Shown: one piece after another, positions 8,188 through 17,002 of the stretch | Numbering within the stretch: position 1 is the first letter of the stretch | Layout: each line of letters begins with the position of its first letter | Assembly (NCBI RefSeq): GCF_000472525.1 | Contig: NZ_AWZT01000028.1 | Span: 30,634 to 94,633, forward strand | Direction of reading: 5' to 3' | Origin: Paraburkholderia dilworthii | Lineage (GTDB): Bacteria; Pseudomonadota; Gammaproteobacteria; Burkholderiales; Burkholderiaceae | DNA: 64,000 nt | Notes under the pieces: generated by a model | Seen by the model: only the letters and a program-made list of their open reading frames with translations | Told to the model about the DNA's origin: nothing | Database searches by the model: none | Position numbers and translations under genes: made by a program

Positions 8188-9875
8188 CAGCGCACCTCTT
8201 TATGTGGAATCCGCGCGCTGCCGTTGGGCGCGGCAGCATCTGCGGGCGCCTGCCCGGCACCAGCGAGCGCGCCGTGATGCACCGGACAGCCGCCACGCGC
8301 GGCGGCCGCTTTCCCGCCCTCACTGCCGTCACGCGTGGGCGCGGCTGTCAGGCGTTCATACAACACGCGGTATTGATCGGTCATCTGCTTCTTCGTATAA
8401 AAACGCCGCACGCGCGCAAGGCCCGCCTGCTGCGCCGCGAGCCAGCGCGGTTCGTCGCCGAGCAGATCGAGCACGGCCTGGGCGAACGCCGCCGGATTTG
8501 CAATGGGCACGACGCTGCCCGCCGAGCCCAGTGCGCGATCTTCGTCACCGTAGCCTTCGATCAGTTGGCGGCACGAACCTACGTCCGTCGTGACCGACGG
8601 CACGCCAGCCGCGTAGCCTTCCAGCACGACGAGCGGCAACGCCTCGCTAATCGATGTGAGCGCAATGACGTCCACTTGCGGCAGGATTTCATCGATACGC
8701 TGGAAGCCGAGAAACTTCACGTTCTTCGCGAGCCCGAGACTTTGCACGAGCGCCCGGCATTCCAGTGCGTAGGCTGGGTCTTCTTCCTCCGGCCCGACGA
8801 TCCAGCCTTCGATATCCGGCATGGTTCGCGACGCGATAAAGAGTGCGCGAATGAAGGTCTTGATATCCTTGATCGGTACCACGCGGCCAATCAGCGCGAC
8901 TACGTTGCGCGGCCGCACAACGCGTTTTTCAACGAGCGGCGCGAGTGCGTCGACGTCCACGCCGTTCGGAATGTTGCGCGTGCGCGAAGCCTGCGCGCCG
9001 TCGGCGATCTGCCGTTGGCGATTGGTCTCGTATAGCGCGACGATGTCGTCAGCGGCGTCGTAGGCGAGCTTGCCGAGTGCCTCGAAGAAACGCACCCACA
9101 GTTCACGGAAGTAACTGATCTTCGAGATGTCGCGCTCGAAAGCCCCACGGTTGTCGCGAATCCACTGGCTTTGCAGCAAATCGATCTTGCGTTCCTTCGT
9201 ATAGATGCCATGTTCCGATACCAGCAGCGGCCGCCCAGTCCGGTAATGCAGCAGCGCGCCGAGAAAACCCGCATAGCCTGTCGACACCGTGTGATACACC
9301 TTCGCCGGCGGCAATTGCTCCGCGACGCGCGCAAGCTGCCACAACGGCTTGTGCATGATGCGCACGGTCCAGAAGTAATCGGTAAACGACGGGTCCGTGC
9401 AATACCGGTCGTACTGGTCGACGATAAAGTCCCACGCGGCGCGGCTCGACAGGAATTGCTCCTCGTTCAGCGGCCCGTTGTCGCCGATCAGCTGCACCAT
9501 GTCGGCCATCAGCGCGCCAGGGTCCGAGGCTGGATTCGAACTGCCGCGATTGCGCCACGCGTCGTGCAATGCGGCCGAGCGCGCGAATGCCTGGGCGTCG
9601 CCGGGAATTTCACGCGACGCGTCTTTATCGGCAAGCGCCGCTTCGTACAGATAGTGAGCTTCGAAATGCACCACGTTATCCGGCAGCGCATAGGCCGCGC
9701 CTTTGTAGTCTTCCTCGCGGCTGCCGACGAACACAATGGAAAAGCGCAGCTCGGGGTACGAGCGGATCATGTCGTTGACCCAGCTCGACACGCCGCCGCG
9801 CACGTAGGGAAACGTGCCTTCGAGCAGCAGGCAGACATCGGCGTCGGCGGCGCGGCGCAGCAGTGAGGGTTTCAT
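8187..9875 (-). CDS. pelF: PelF, Pel polysaccharide glycosyltransferase (GT4)
   Basis: A 562-residue cytoplasmic GT-B enzyme. The diagnostic PelF start EGTFPYVRGGVSSW appears near residue 19, and the donor-binding half carries NIPNGVD, ALIGRVVPIKDI and the SEALPLVVLEGYAAGVP (EX7E-type) motif. PelF uses UDP-GalNAc to build the Pel chain. The frame is open 76 codons further upstream, but the start MKPSLLRRAADADVCLLL at 9875 is chosen because it begins the conserved domain and its ATG overlaps the pelE stop (ATGA). The C terminus has an extra Ala/Gly-rich tail of about 40 residues, including GGCPVHHG, beyond the usual PelF end at about 507. Confidence 0.93.
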   Translation of the reverse strand: MKPSLLRRAADADVCLLLEGTFPYVRGGVSSWVNDMIRSYPELRFSIVFVGSREEDYKGAAYALPDNVVHFEAHYLYEAALADKDASREIPGDAQAFARSAALHDAWRNRGSSNPASDPGALMADMVQLIGDNGPLNEEQFLSSRAAWDFIVDQYDRYCTDPSFTDYFWTVRIMHKPLWQLARVAEQLPPAKVYHTVSTGYAGFLGALLHYRTGRPLLVSEHGIYTKERKIDLLQSQWIRDNRGAFERDISKISYFRELWVRFFEALGKLAYDAADDIVALYETNRQRQIADGAQASRTRNIPNGVDVDALAPLVEKRVVRPRNVVALIGRVVPIKDIKTFIRALFIASRTMPDIEGWIVGPEEEDPAYALECRALVQSLGLAKNVKFLGFQRIDEILPQVDVIALTSISEALPLVVLEGYAAGVPSVTTDVGSCRQLIEGYGDEDRALGSAGSVVPIANPAAFAQAVLDLLGDEPRWLAAQQAGLARVRRFYTKKQMTDQYRVLYERLTAAPTRDGSEGGKAAAARGGCPVHHGALAGAGQAPADAAAPNGSARIPHKEVR

Positions 9876-10921
9876 GTTGACCAGTAACGCGCGACAGGTT
9901 TGAGCATCGGCAGCGTCGCGGCATTGCCGAGCGACGCCAGCAGTTCGGATACGCGCGCAAGATCGCCGCGCAGGAATTCCACTTCGGCAAGCCAGGGCAC
10001 CAGACGCTCGCGCGGAAAGCCAAGCGCCTGGGCACGCGCCATGTACTCGGCGGCTTCGTCCGCGGCGCCGTTCGCGAGCGCGAGGCGCCCGCGAATCATC
10101 CACAGTGCGGCGTCGCCGTCGTCGATCTCAAGCGCCGCGCGTGCGTGGCGATCGGCTTGTTCGAGCGTGTGCCGGTAGACGGCGCCTTGCACGAGGTTCT
10201 GATAGATCAGCTCGAAGTACAGCTCGGCAAGCTGACGATTTATCGCCTGACGCTGCGCGTCGGTATTCGCCGTCTCGAGACTTTGCCCGGTCTGGAAAAT
10301 GCGCTGCGTCACTTCGTTTTCCGCCTGATCGAGCGTGCCGTAAGCGATCAGGCGAACGTCTTCCACCGGGTCCGCAAGCAATTCGCGCAACAGTGTGCCC
10401 GTGGTACGCGTCGGCATGCTTTGAATTGCGACGAGCGCCGACAGACGATCCGACGCGTTCACTTGCGTATTGACGATGCGTGCCTGCAAGCGCGCGCCGC
10501 CGCCATGCGATACACGCGACATCAGATGCGTGACGAATTCGGGCGCCGGCACATCGTCGAGTTCCTCGCCGTTGTGCGAACGCGGGTAGCAGGCGGCCCA
10601 GATGCAGCTCACGAGCACGACAAGCCCGGCGAATAGTGGCACGAACGCGCATCCGAGCCACAACAGCAGCAAGCTCCAGCCGCGCGGCTCGCGATAGCGC
10701 AACGGCAACAGCATGCGAAACAGCAGCGCCTGAAGTGCACCGCCAATCAGATTGATCGCGACGACGGGCAAGAGCGGGTCGAACGCCACCGGCCGGTTCG
10801 CGATGCGCCAGATAAGAACACATTGCACGAGCGCGACGACCACTATGCCGACGAAAGCGGCCACGGCGCGAAGCATGCTCAACGCGCGGCCGATGGATTG
10901 GGGGCGCATGGTTTCAGACAT
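9872..10921 (-). CDS. pelE: PelE, inner-membrane TPR protein of the Pel machinery
   Basis: A 349-residue protein with two N-terminal membrane segments (about 18-40 and 50-105, with a possible third) followed by a soluble helical half. Helices such as AQRQAINRQLAELYFELI, HARAALEIDDGDAALWMIRG and AEYMARAQALGF have TPR spacing. PelE binds PelD and PelG and helps recruit PelF to the membrane. It overlaps the pelD end by 8 bases and the pelF start by 4, so pelD-E-F are tightly coupled. The identity rests on position plus architecture, since PelE is the least conserved Pel protein. Confidence 0.88.
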   Translation of the reverse strand: MSETMRPQSIGRALSMLRAVAAFVGIVVVALVQCVLIWRIANRPVAFDPLLPVVAINLIGGALQALLFRMLLPLRYREPRGWSLLLLWLGCAFVPLFAGLVVLVSCIWAACYPRSHNGEELDDVPAPEFVTHLMSRVSHGGGARLQARIVNTQVNASDRLSALVAIQSMPTRTTGTLLRELLADPVEDVRLIAYGTLDQAENEVTQRIFQTGQSLETANTDAQRQAINRQLAELYFELIYQNLVQGAVYRHTLEQADRHARAALEIDDGDAALWMIRGRLALANGAADEAAEYMARAQALGFPRERLVPWLAEVEFLRGDLARVSELLASLGNAATLPMLKPVARYWST

Positions 10922-12317
10922 CGAGGCCGCTGCGCATGAGAAGACGCTTCAACGCCGGGCCCGGTTCGCCGCCCAGATGCAGCGTATGCACGCCGATGCG
11001 CGCACCTTCCAGATCTAGATTGAACTGCGCGCGCAGGCTTGCTTCGATCCGCGCGAGATAACCGTCCACACCGGTTGCATCGGTCGCGGGCATCAGGTTG
11101 ATCAGCACCGACTGCCCCGCAGCCTTGACCGGCCACATCAGATCGAGTGCACGGCGGCGGCGCATCACATGCTCGAAGAACGAATCGCCTTCGTCGTCGT
11201 GCGGAAACACCAGCGCGACGAGCGACGAAGTAATGCCCGCCGTGCGCTCAAGGCGCGTGAGGCGGCTCACGTCGAGTGCGAATTCATACGGGCAGTCGGG
11301 CACCGTCTGCAATATCGCGCGCACCTGCTGCGAGTGTTCGACGCCGTCGGCGTAATAGCCGAGCAGGACCAGCAGCAATTGCAGATTGTCGAAGTTCAGC
11401 GACAGGAACGGCATCCGCTTGATCGCGAGCACGGCGATGAGCCGCCCGTCCGCTGAGATCATCGGCGCGCACACAAGCAGGCCCGTGTTCGTGAAAGGAT
11501 GCTCGCCGCTTTTCAGATGCGCTACCGCTTGCGTTTCGAGCGCCCGTGCAACGAGCTCGTCGCGCGGCTCGAGGTCGAACGCATCGCCGATGCGAGCGAG
11601 CGCTTCACGCGCGAGCTTGCCGTCGTGCACAGGGTACAGCGCGGCCACTTCGATCTGACACGCCTGCGCGACGAATTCGAGCAGCGCATGCGCGCCCGGC
11701 AGATCGTCCGACGGCACCGGCGGCGCACTATCGAGCCCATGTGCGACCGACAGACGGCGCAGTTCAGTGATCGAATCGCGCAACGTCGTGGGCCTGGACA
11801 ACAGATCTTTTTCGAGCCGCTCATGCGAAAGACGCATCAGGTAGTGGCTATTCGTGATCGCGACAAGCCGGTCGTTGAGGTAGTCGTTCAACGCGTTTGC
11901 CCGTTGCGCCCGGTTGCCCCACGTATCGCCGAAGTGACCCGCAACGATGGTCTGCAACAGGCCGCCGGTGAAGAACAGCGTCGGCCATGCCTCTGGGCTG
12001 CCGCGCATCAGCACCTGCCATGCGCCGATCAGCATCGCGCAGGCAAGCATCCCGAGCAACGTGCCGTAGCGCAGCGCAACGATCAGCGGCGCGAGCCATA
12101 GCCACGGAAAACCCGCATGCAGCAGGAACGGATCGTTGCGATCCAACGCCCAACTCAGTGCGCCGGCCACCGCAACAAACGCGATCGTCTCGACGATGGA
12201 AAACGGCCGCGCCACCGCGGGCGCAACGAAGCGGCGCAACGCGCTCAGGTTGCCGAGCGGATTCGAATGGCGCGGCTTCGCCGCATTGGCGGCGGATTGC
12301 GCGGTGACGGTATTCAC
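10914..12317 (-). CDS. pelD: PelD, c-di-GMP receptor of the Pel machinery
   Basis: A 467-residue protein with four membrane segments (about 38-135), a short coiled coil (150-190), a GAF domain (about 200-330) and a degenerate GGDEF domain (340-467) with no GGDEF signature. RALD at Arg389-Asp392 is the RxxD inhibitory-site motif through which PelD is known to bind c-di-GMP and so switch on Pel production post-translationally. Translation starts at a GTG: GGAG lies 6 bases before it, and no ATG is near. The domain order and length equal those of Pseudomonas PelD (about 455). Confidence 0.93.
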   Translation of the reverse strand: MNTVTAQSAANAAKPRHSNPLGNLSALRRFVAPAVARPFSIVETIAFVAVAGALSWALDRNDPFLLHAGFPWLWLAPLIVALRYGTLLGMLACAMLIGAWQVLMRGSPEAWPTLFFTGGLLQTIVAGHFGDTWGNRAQRANALNDYLNDRLVAITNSHYLMRLSHERLEKDLLSRPTTLRDSITELRRLSVAHGLDSAPPVPSDDLPGAHALLEFVAQACQIEVAALYPVHDGKLAREALARIGDAFDLEPRDELVARALETQAVAHLKSGEHPFTNTGLLVCAPMISADGRLIAVLAIKRMPFLSLNFDNLQLLLVLLGYYADGVEHSQQVRAILQTVPDCPYEFALDVSRLTRLERTAGITSSLVALVFPHDDEGDSFFEHVMRRRRALDLMWPVKAAGQSVLINLMPATDATGVDGYLARIEASLRAQFNLDLEGARIGVHTLHLGGEPGPALKRLLMRSGLDV

Positions 12318-12405
12318 TGCCGACTCCTCATGACGTGTCGAGATACGAATGACAGCCTGCTTGCGCGACGCAAAACGTCACGCAAGACGTGGCGCAACGC
12401 GCGCA

Positions 12406-12957
12406 TCAACCGCGCGAGCGCAGCGGCGACAACAGGCTGCCGATCAACGACGAAGCAACGCTTGCAAGACTCGAGCGCGTCCAGCCGCTCTTCGAACCCG
12501 TGGCGCTCCACACGACCTGCCCCGACGCGACGTCGATCAGTTCGAAGGTGACGCCCGCCACCGGTTCTCCATCCACGCCCACCTTGTAGCGCCATTCTTC
12601 CACCGCGCCGGTCAGCACGTATTTGACGTGCTGCTCACGCGCCCAGGCCAGTTTCTTCTCGCCCAGCTCGCGCTGCGCGGTGTCGAACATCGCGTTCGCC
12701 GATGCATCGACGGGCGCGATCCGCACGTCCGTCAGGCCATTCGCGCGCAGCGTATTCGCCGCGATCGCAGCCGCGCTGCTGCCCGCCGCCGGCGTTTCGG
12801 TGAAGTTCGCCATCGACACGACCGCAACCGAATCTTTTACGCCGAGCGTCGGCGAACCGGTTTGACGGATTGAACCGCACGCGCCCAGCACGAGCGCCGA
12901 CGCCGCTACCATCGCGGACCATTTGACGAGGCCGGACCATCTTTTCATGTTGTTCAT
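12406..12957 (-). CDS. pelC: PelC, outer-membrane lipoprotein of the Pel exporter
   Basis: A 183-residue lipoprotein: the signal peptide ends in LGAC with Cys27 as the lipidation site. The mature domain holds DSVAVVSMANFTETPAAG and, near the end, ELIDVASGQVVWSATGSKSG, the pattern of PelC. PelC forms a dodecameric ring on the periplasmic face of the outer membrane beneath the PelB pore and guides the cationic polymer. The start at 12957 is supported by GAGGAG 7 bases upstream; the frame is open further up but only with non-native sequence. Gaps of 76 bases to pelB and 88 to pelD make it the most loosely spaced gene of the operon. Confidence 0.92.
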   Translation of the reverse strand: MNNMKRWSGLVKWSAMVAASALVLGACGSIRQTGSPTLGVKDSVAVVSMANFTETPAAGSSAAAIAANTLRANGLTDVRIAPVDASANAMFDTAQRELGEKKLAWAREQHVKYVLTGAVEEWRYKVGVDGEPVAGVTFELIDVASGQVVWSATGSKSGWTRSSLASVASSLIGSLLSPLRSRG

Positions 12958-13033
12958 CGAACCACTCCTCAGTAACGTCGTTATTCGTCGCAGACGCGAT
13001 ACGCCCACGGTGTCAATAGAACAGAATCGGTAA

Positions 13034-16000
13034 TCAGTAGTACCAGCTATAGCGCGCGCCCAGCACAGTGACGGGCGTGCCGATCTTCGACACGCGCTGG
13101 TGTTGCAGGAACAAGGCCACGTGATCGCCGCCGAACACGGTCCCGGCGATACCCACATTGAATTGCGGCCCCCAGCCCTGGATCGAATCGTGCAGCAGGC
13201 CGACGTCGAAGAAGGGCCGCCAGCGGTGCGTGTACTGTTCGAGCAGATCGTTGCCCGCGCCGAAGAAGAAACCGTATTGCGTGTAGGTGTCCGGCATGAA
13301 GTCGCGAGGCGTCGCCGGTTGCAGCGCGACCGGCAACAGACGCGTGATCAGTCCATCGGCCTGGCCGCTCGCGCCATAGCCGCCGTGCGTAATGAGCGCG
13401 CGCAACGTGTAATCCGGGTACTGCGTGCGGATCCGGTAGCTCACCTCGCCCGTCGACAGCACGCCGCTTCCCATATAGGTGCGCGCCTGGCTATAGAAAC
13501 GGTCGGCCTCCACACTGCCCGTGAACGTGATGTGCTGCGTCATCCGATACGTGAAGTCGCCGATCAGGTTGTCTTTCATGCCGCCGACCAGCAGCGCCTG
13601 CGTTTCGTCGGCGACCTGATTGCGGCCCGCGCGAAGCCCGACCGTGAGAGCCGAGTTGCGGCCCACCTCGCCCGCCAGATCGAGCGTGTAGAACGAGCTC
13701 GATGCAACCCGCCTGCCGCCCGTGATCGTGAACGATGTGTCGCGCGTGCGCCGCTCGCCGTAGATGTTGAGCCAACGGTCCACCGAAGGCACGTTGACGA
13801 GCTGGGTGATGTCGGTCGAATGCTGGAAATGCTGGACCGATGTCACGCCGACGAGATAACGCTCGGCGATCTTGCGGCTGCCGGCGAGCGTTGCCTCGAC
13901 GTAATCGAGCGGATGCTCGACGTAGTTCGTGACGGTAGCGTCGATCGATTGCGGCCAGTCGAGCGCCGTCTCCGTGACCCGCGTGTGCAGTTCGGTGTCT
14001 TCGGGCGCGCCGCCGAGAGCGTCGAACGCAAGTTGCTGCGCGCGATCAGGGTGATCTACGGCGATCGTAGCGTCGATGCGGTCGTAGATCGGCAAGCGCG
14101 AGCGCTCCTGATCGAGCAGGCGCTGCATCTCGCCGACGTCGTTCTCGGCGAGCGCGATCGTGAGCCGCGCGTCGGCGGGACGCGACAGGCGTTCGGCATA
14201 CTGCTGCGCGAGCCAGCGCTTTGCAAGCGGATTGCTTTCGTGCGACAGCGCCCATGCAACGGCGACGTCTTTCGCGACCGCACCGCGCACACGTTCGTTT
14301 TTCGGCAGATCGGCGCCCTGCATCGGCGCGCCGCCGGGCAGTCCCTTTACGTCGCCGATCAGTGTGCGGCGCATTTGCGTGAGATCGGCGGGCGCTGCAT
14401 GCGCGGACATCAGGTCGTCGAGCAACGCGGCAGAGACGTCGCCAGTCGCAAATTCCGTCGACAAGGTCACACGCCGGCCGCGCAAATCGGCCGCCGTTTC
14501 TGCGTCCTGCGCGGTACGGCCGCGCATCGACGCGCGTTGCGCGCCGTGAAGCTTCGCGAGCTTCGCCTGTTCGTCCCGCAGTTGCAGCCACACCTTTTTG
14601 CGGATCGTCCACGCCAGCCCCGCGTGACCCGACTGCTCCTGCGCGTCGGCATAGGTGAGCAGCCATAGCGGATCGCGCGACATCATGCCGGCCTGGCGGC
14701 GCAGATAGTCGAGTGCAGCCACCGGCCGGTTCAGGCGCATTTCAGCGGCGGCGAACGGGCCCCACAACGCCGAGCTTTGAGCGGCGCTGTCGCGCCAGCG
14801 CTTGAGCGCGGCGCGCAGGTCCGCGTCGCCGCCGTAATCGACGAGCGTCCACAGATAGGCGGCGCTCACGTCCGAGCCCGCGCCAGGCAGGTCGACCGCT
14901 CGCTTGAGATCGGCAAGGGCGTTTTGCGGCTCGCCCATCAGACGATGGTATTCGGCGCGCACGCCGAGCAACGCGGGCGACGCCTCGGCGGTCTTGCGCT
15001 CGTCCGGCGTCAGATTGGCGAGCAACGTCGCGATCCGGTCCAACGCCTGGGCGTCGAGGTAGTAGTAGATCGCGTCGCGCAATGCACGCGCCGTGTGCTC
15101 GCGATGAAAACGCAATTCGGCGATACGGCCCGCGTCGATCGGATACGGATCGTAGAAGTCCGTCATTTCGCCGAGGTCCTCGCGCGTCGCCACGCCGCTT
15201 GCGAGCAGGTGACGATAGGCGTCGTTCGCTGCGTCGTCGCGTTGCAGCAGTCGGGCCAGTTCGGCGTAGTTGCGCCAGAAAATTTCGTCGCTGTTTTTTG
15301 CGCCCGCGCGCGCGGCAGTCAGCGCGGCAAGCGATGCGCGATAGTCGCCCTGGCGGTACAGCACGCTCGCGGTGCGCAGCGCGGCAGTGGCGTCGTCAGG
15401 ATGACGTGCCTGCACTGCACGGTAGGTCGCAAGCGCCTCGTCGTCGTGGCCCGCGCGTTCCGCGAGCCCGCCGATGCGTTGATCGATTGCGTCGCCATTC
15501 GCGCCGCGCGGCAGCGAACGCAGGAACGCGAGACCGTCGTCGGGACGGCCGAGGCGTTCATACGTGGCGGTGACGCTGTCGACAAGCTTCATGTCGCCGG
15601 GCGTCGCGCGCGCCTGGTGAACCAGCGCGACGAGATACGCTTCATCGTCGTTGAGCATGGGCGCGATACGCAGCACGTTCTGCCAGCCGACGGGATCGTT
15701 CGAAACCTGCGCATATTCCAGCCAGGATTTCAGCGCGAGGGCGGGCTCGCGGTTCCATTCGGCTACCTGAGCGAGACGCTTGACCCACGGCGCGGAGCGC
15801 GGGTCGCGCTGCACCTGTTGCGCCGCGATCTTTTGCGCGTTGGCGAGGTCGCCGGATTCGACGAACGCCTGGAATACGGTGTTTGCGATGCCGGGCTCGG
15901 GAGTTGTGGTTGCCGTGGTTGCCGTGGTTGCCGTGCTTGACGCGGCCGCTGTGCTTGACGTGGTCGCTGTGCTTGACGTGGTCGCTGCGGCCCCGACGCG

Positions 16001-17002
16001 TACGACATGCATCATTCCCGGCTTTTGCACATCGCGACCCATCGCCTCGCGCAGAGTCGCGAGCACAAAGCCGTCGCGCTGCGCCAAAGGTCCATCCATA
16101 TACGCGTATTGCGTACGCTGGGAGGGCGCAGCGTCAGGCGACACCCCGCGCAATCCGTTCGACGCATAACGCGCCAGCATCTTCGCGTAGCGATCAACGG
16201 CTTGCGGACGATTTGCCGCGCGCGCGAGATTCAGCAGCACCACCAGCGTCGCCGGATCGTCAGCAAGCTTGTCGCCATGCGCATCCGCCGCGGCAAGCGC
16301 TTCGTCCAGCAGATTGCCCGATTGCAACGCCCGCAGGCCGGCCACGAAACAGCGGCGCTGCTCGTCGCGCGTGCGTGCCACTGCTTGCTGACGGAACCAG
16401 GCATCGGCGGCCGCACGATAGTCGCCCACTTGCAGCGCATAACGCGTGATCTGCGTGTCCCACTTGTTGCGGCCATCGGGATCGTTCGCCGACAGCCGCG
16501 CGTAAAGCTGCATCGCGAGATCGGGCAAGCCGACGGCAGCCGCGCGCTGCGCAAGCCATTCGAGGTCCTTCGGCGCCCATTGCAGCTTTGCCGCCTCCTG
16601 CAAATGCTCGCGCAGATCGCTCAGCTCGCGGGCGCGGCGCGGATCGTCTTCGGCAATCGCAAAGGTGCGTTGCTCAGCCACCGAAAGACGCAGCATCGTC
16701 GCGGTGCGGTGCATGTCGTCGGTGCCGAGCGCATCCATGCGCGCGGCGATCCGCTCCGTGTCCGCGGTGCGCCCCAGATACGAATACTGCGCGCCGAGCA
16801 AGGACAGGAACTCTTCGTTATCGGGCCGCACCTTCGACCATGCTTCCAGATACGCAACGCTCAGTTCGCTGGGCGCGCCGACCGACGCCACGCGCTGACG
16901 CAAGCCGCCGCGCGGCGACACGCCGTATATCGTGAGCAGCACGACGCCCGCCAGCAGACAGACGAGCCAGGTCGGTGCGATACGGGGACGTTTAGCGCTC
17001 AC
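13034..17002 (-). CDS. pelB: PelB, outer-membrane porin with TPR scaffold for Pel export
   Basis: A 1322-residue protein with an N-terminal membrane segment (about 10-27), a very long TPR solenoid (about 40-990) and a C-terminal 16-strand barrel (about 1000-1322) that ends in an aromatic strand, ARYSWYY. PelB carries Pel across the outer membrane, and its TPRs bind PelA and enhance its deacetylase. It is somewhat longer than the Pseudomonas protein (1193). Part of the excess is a Thr/Ala/Ser insert at about 335-370 encoded by tandem DNA repeats. The start is a GTG that overlaps the pelA end by 11 bases, without a clear Shine-Dalgarno site, so it probably relies on coupling. Confidence 0.93.
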   Translation of the reverse strand: MSAKRPRIAPTWLVCLLAGVVLLTIYGVSPRGGLRQRVASVGAPSELSVAYLEAWSKVRPDNEEFLSLLGAQYSYLGRTADTERIAARMDALGTDDMHRTATMLRLSVAEQRTFAIAEDDPRRARELSDLREHLQEAAKLQWAPKDLEWLAQRAAAVGLPDLAMQLYARLSANDPDGRNKWDTQITRYALQVGDYRAAADAWFRQQAVARTRDEQRRCFVAGLRALQSGNLLDEALAAADAHGDKLADDPATLVVLLNLARAANRPQAVDRYAKMLARYASNGLRGVSPDAAPSQRTQYAYMDGPLAQRDGFVLATLREAMGRDVQKPGMMHVVRVGAAATTSSTATTSSTAAASSTATTATTATTTPEPGIANTVFQAFVESGDLANAQKIAAQQVQRDPRSAPWVKRLAQVAEWNREPALALKSWLEYAQVSNDPVGWQNVLRIAPMLNDDEAYLVALVHQARATPGDMKLVDSVTATYERLGRPDDGLAFLRSLPRGANGDAIDQRIGGLAERAGHDDEALATYRAVQARHPDDATAALRTASVLYRQGDYRASLAALTAARAGAKNSDEIFWRNYAELARLLQRDDAANDAYRHLLASGVATREDLGEMTDFYDPYPIDAGRIAELRFHREHTARALRDAIYYYLDAQALDRIATLLANLTPDERKTAEASPALLGVRAEYHRLMGEPQNALADLKRAVDLPGAGSDVSAAYLWTLVDYGGDADLRAALKRWRDSAAQSSALWGPFAAAEMRLNRPVAALDYLRRQAGMMSRDPLWLLTYADAQEQSGHAGLAWTIRKKVWLQLRDEQAKLAKLHGAQRASMRGRTAQDAETAADLRGRRVTLSTEFATGDVSAALLDDLMSAHAAPADLTQMRRTLIGDVKGLPGGAPMQGADLPKNERVRGAVAKDVAVAWALSHESNPLAKRWLAQQYAERLSRPADARLTIALAENDVGEMQRLLDQERSRLPIYDRIDATIAVDHPDRAQQLAFDALGGAPEDTELHTRVTETALDWPQSIDATVTNYVEHPLDYVEATLAGSRKIAERYLVGVTSVQHFQHSTDITQLVNVPSVDRWLNIYGERRTRDTSFTITGGRRVASSSFYTLDLAGEVGRNSALTVGLRAGRNQVADETQALLVGGMKDNLIGDFTYRMTQHITFTGSVEADRFYSQARTYMGSGVLSTGEVSYRIRTQYPDYTLRALITHGGYGASGQADGLITRLLPVALQPATPRDFMPDTYTQYGFFFGAGNDLLEQYTHRWRPFFDVGLLHDSIQGWGPQFNVGIAGTVFGGDHVALFLQHQRVSKIGTPVTVLGARYSWYY
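15907..15986. repeat. In-frame tandem repeats inside pelB
   Basis: Three copies of an 18-bp unit (15933-15950, 15951-15968, 15969-15986; the last two identical) adjoin three copies of a 9-bp GTTGCCGTG-like unit (15907-15935). Both units are multiples of three, so copy changes would only lengthen or shorten the Thr/Ala/Ser linker between TPRs. Confidence 0.85.

Noticed and set aside
7057..8277. 406-codon open frame antisense to pelG
   Set aside because: Shadow of pelG: rich in Gln, His, Arg and Asp without any domain.
13100..14668. 522-codon open frame antisense to pelB
   Set aside because: Opposite strand of a firmly identified gene, with typical shadow composition.
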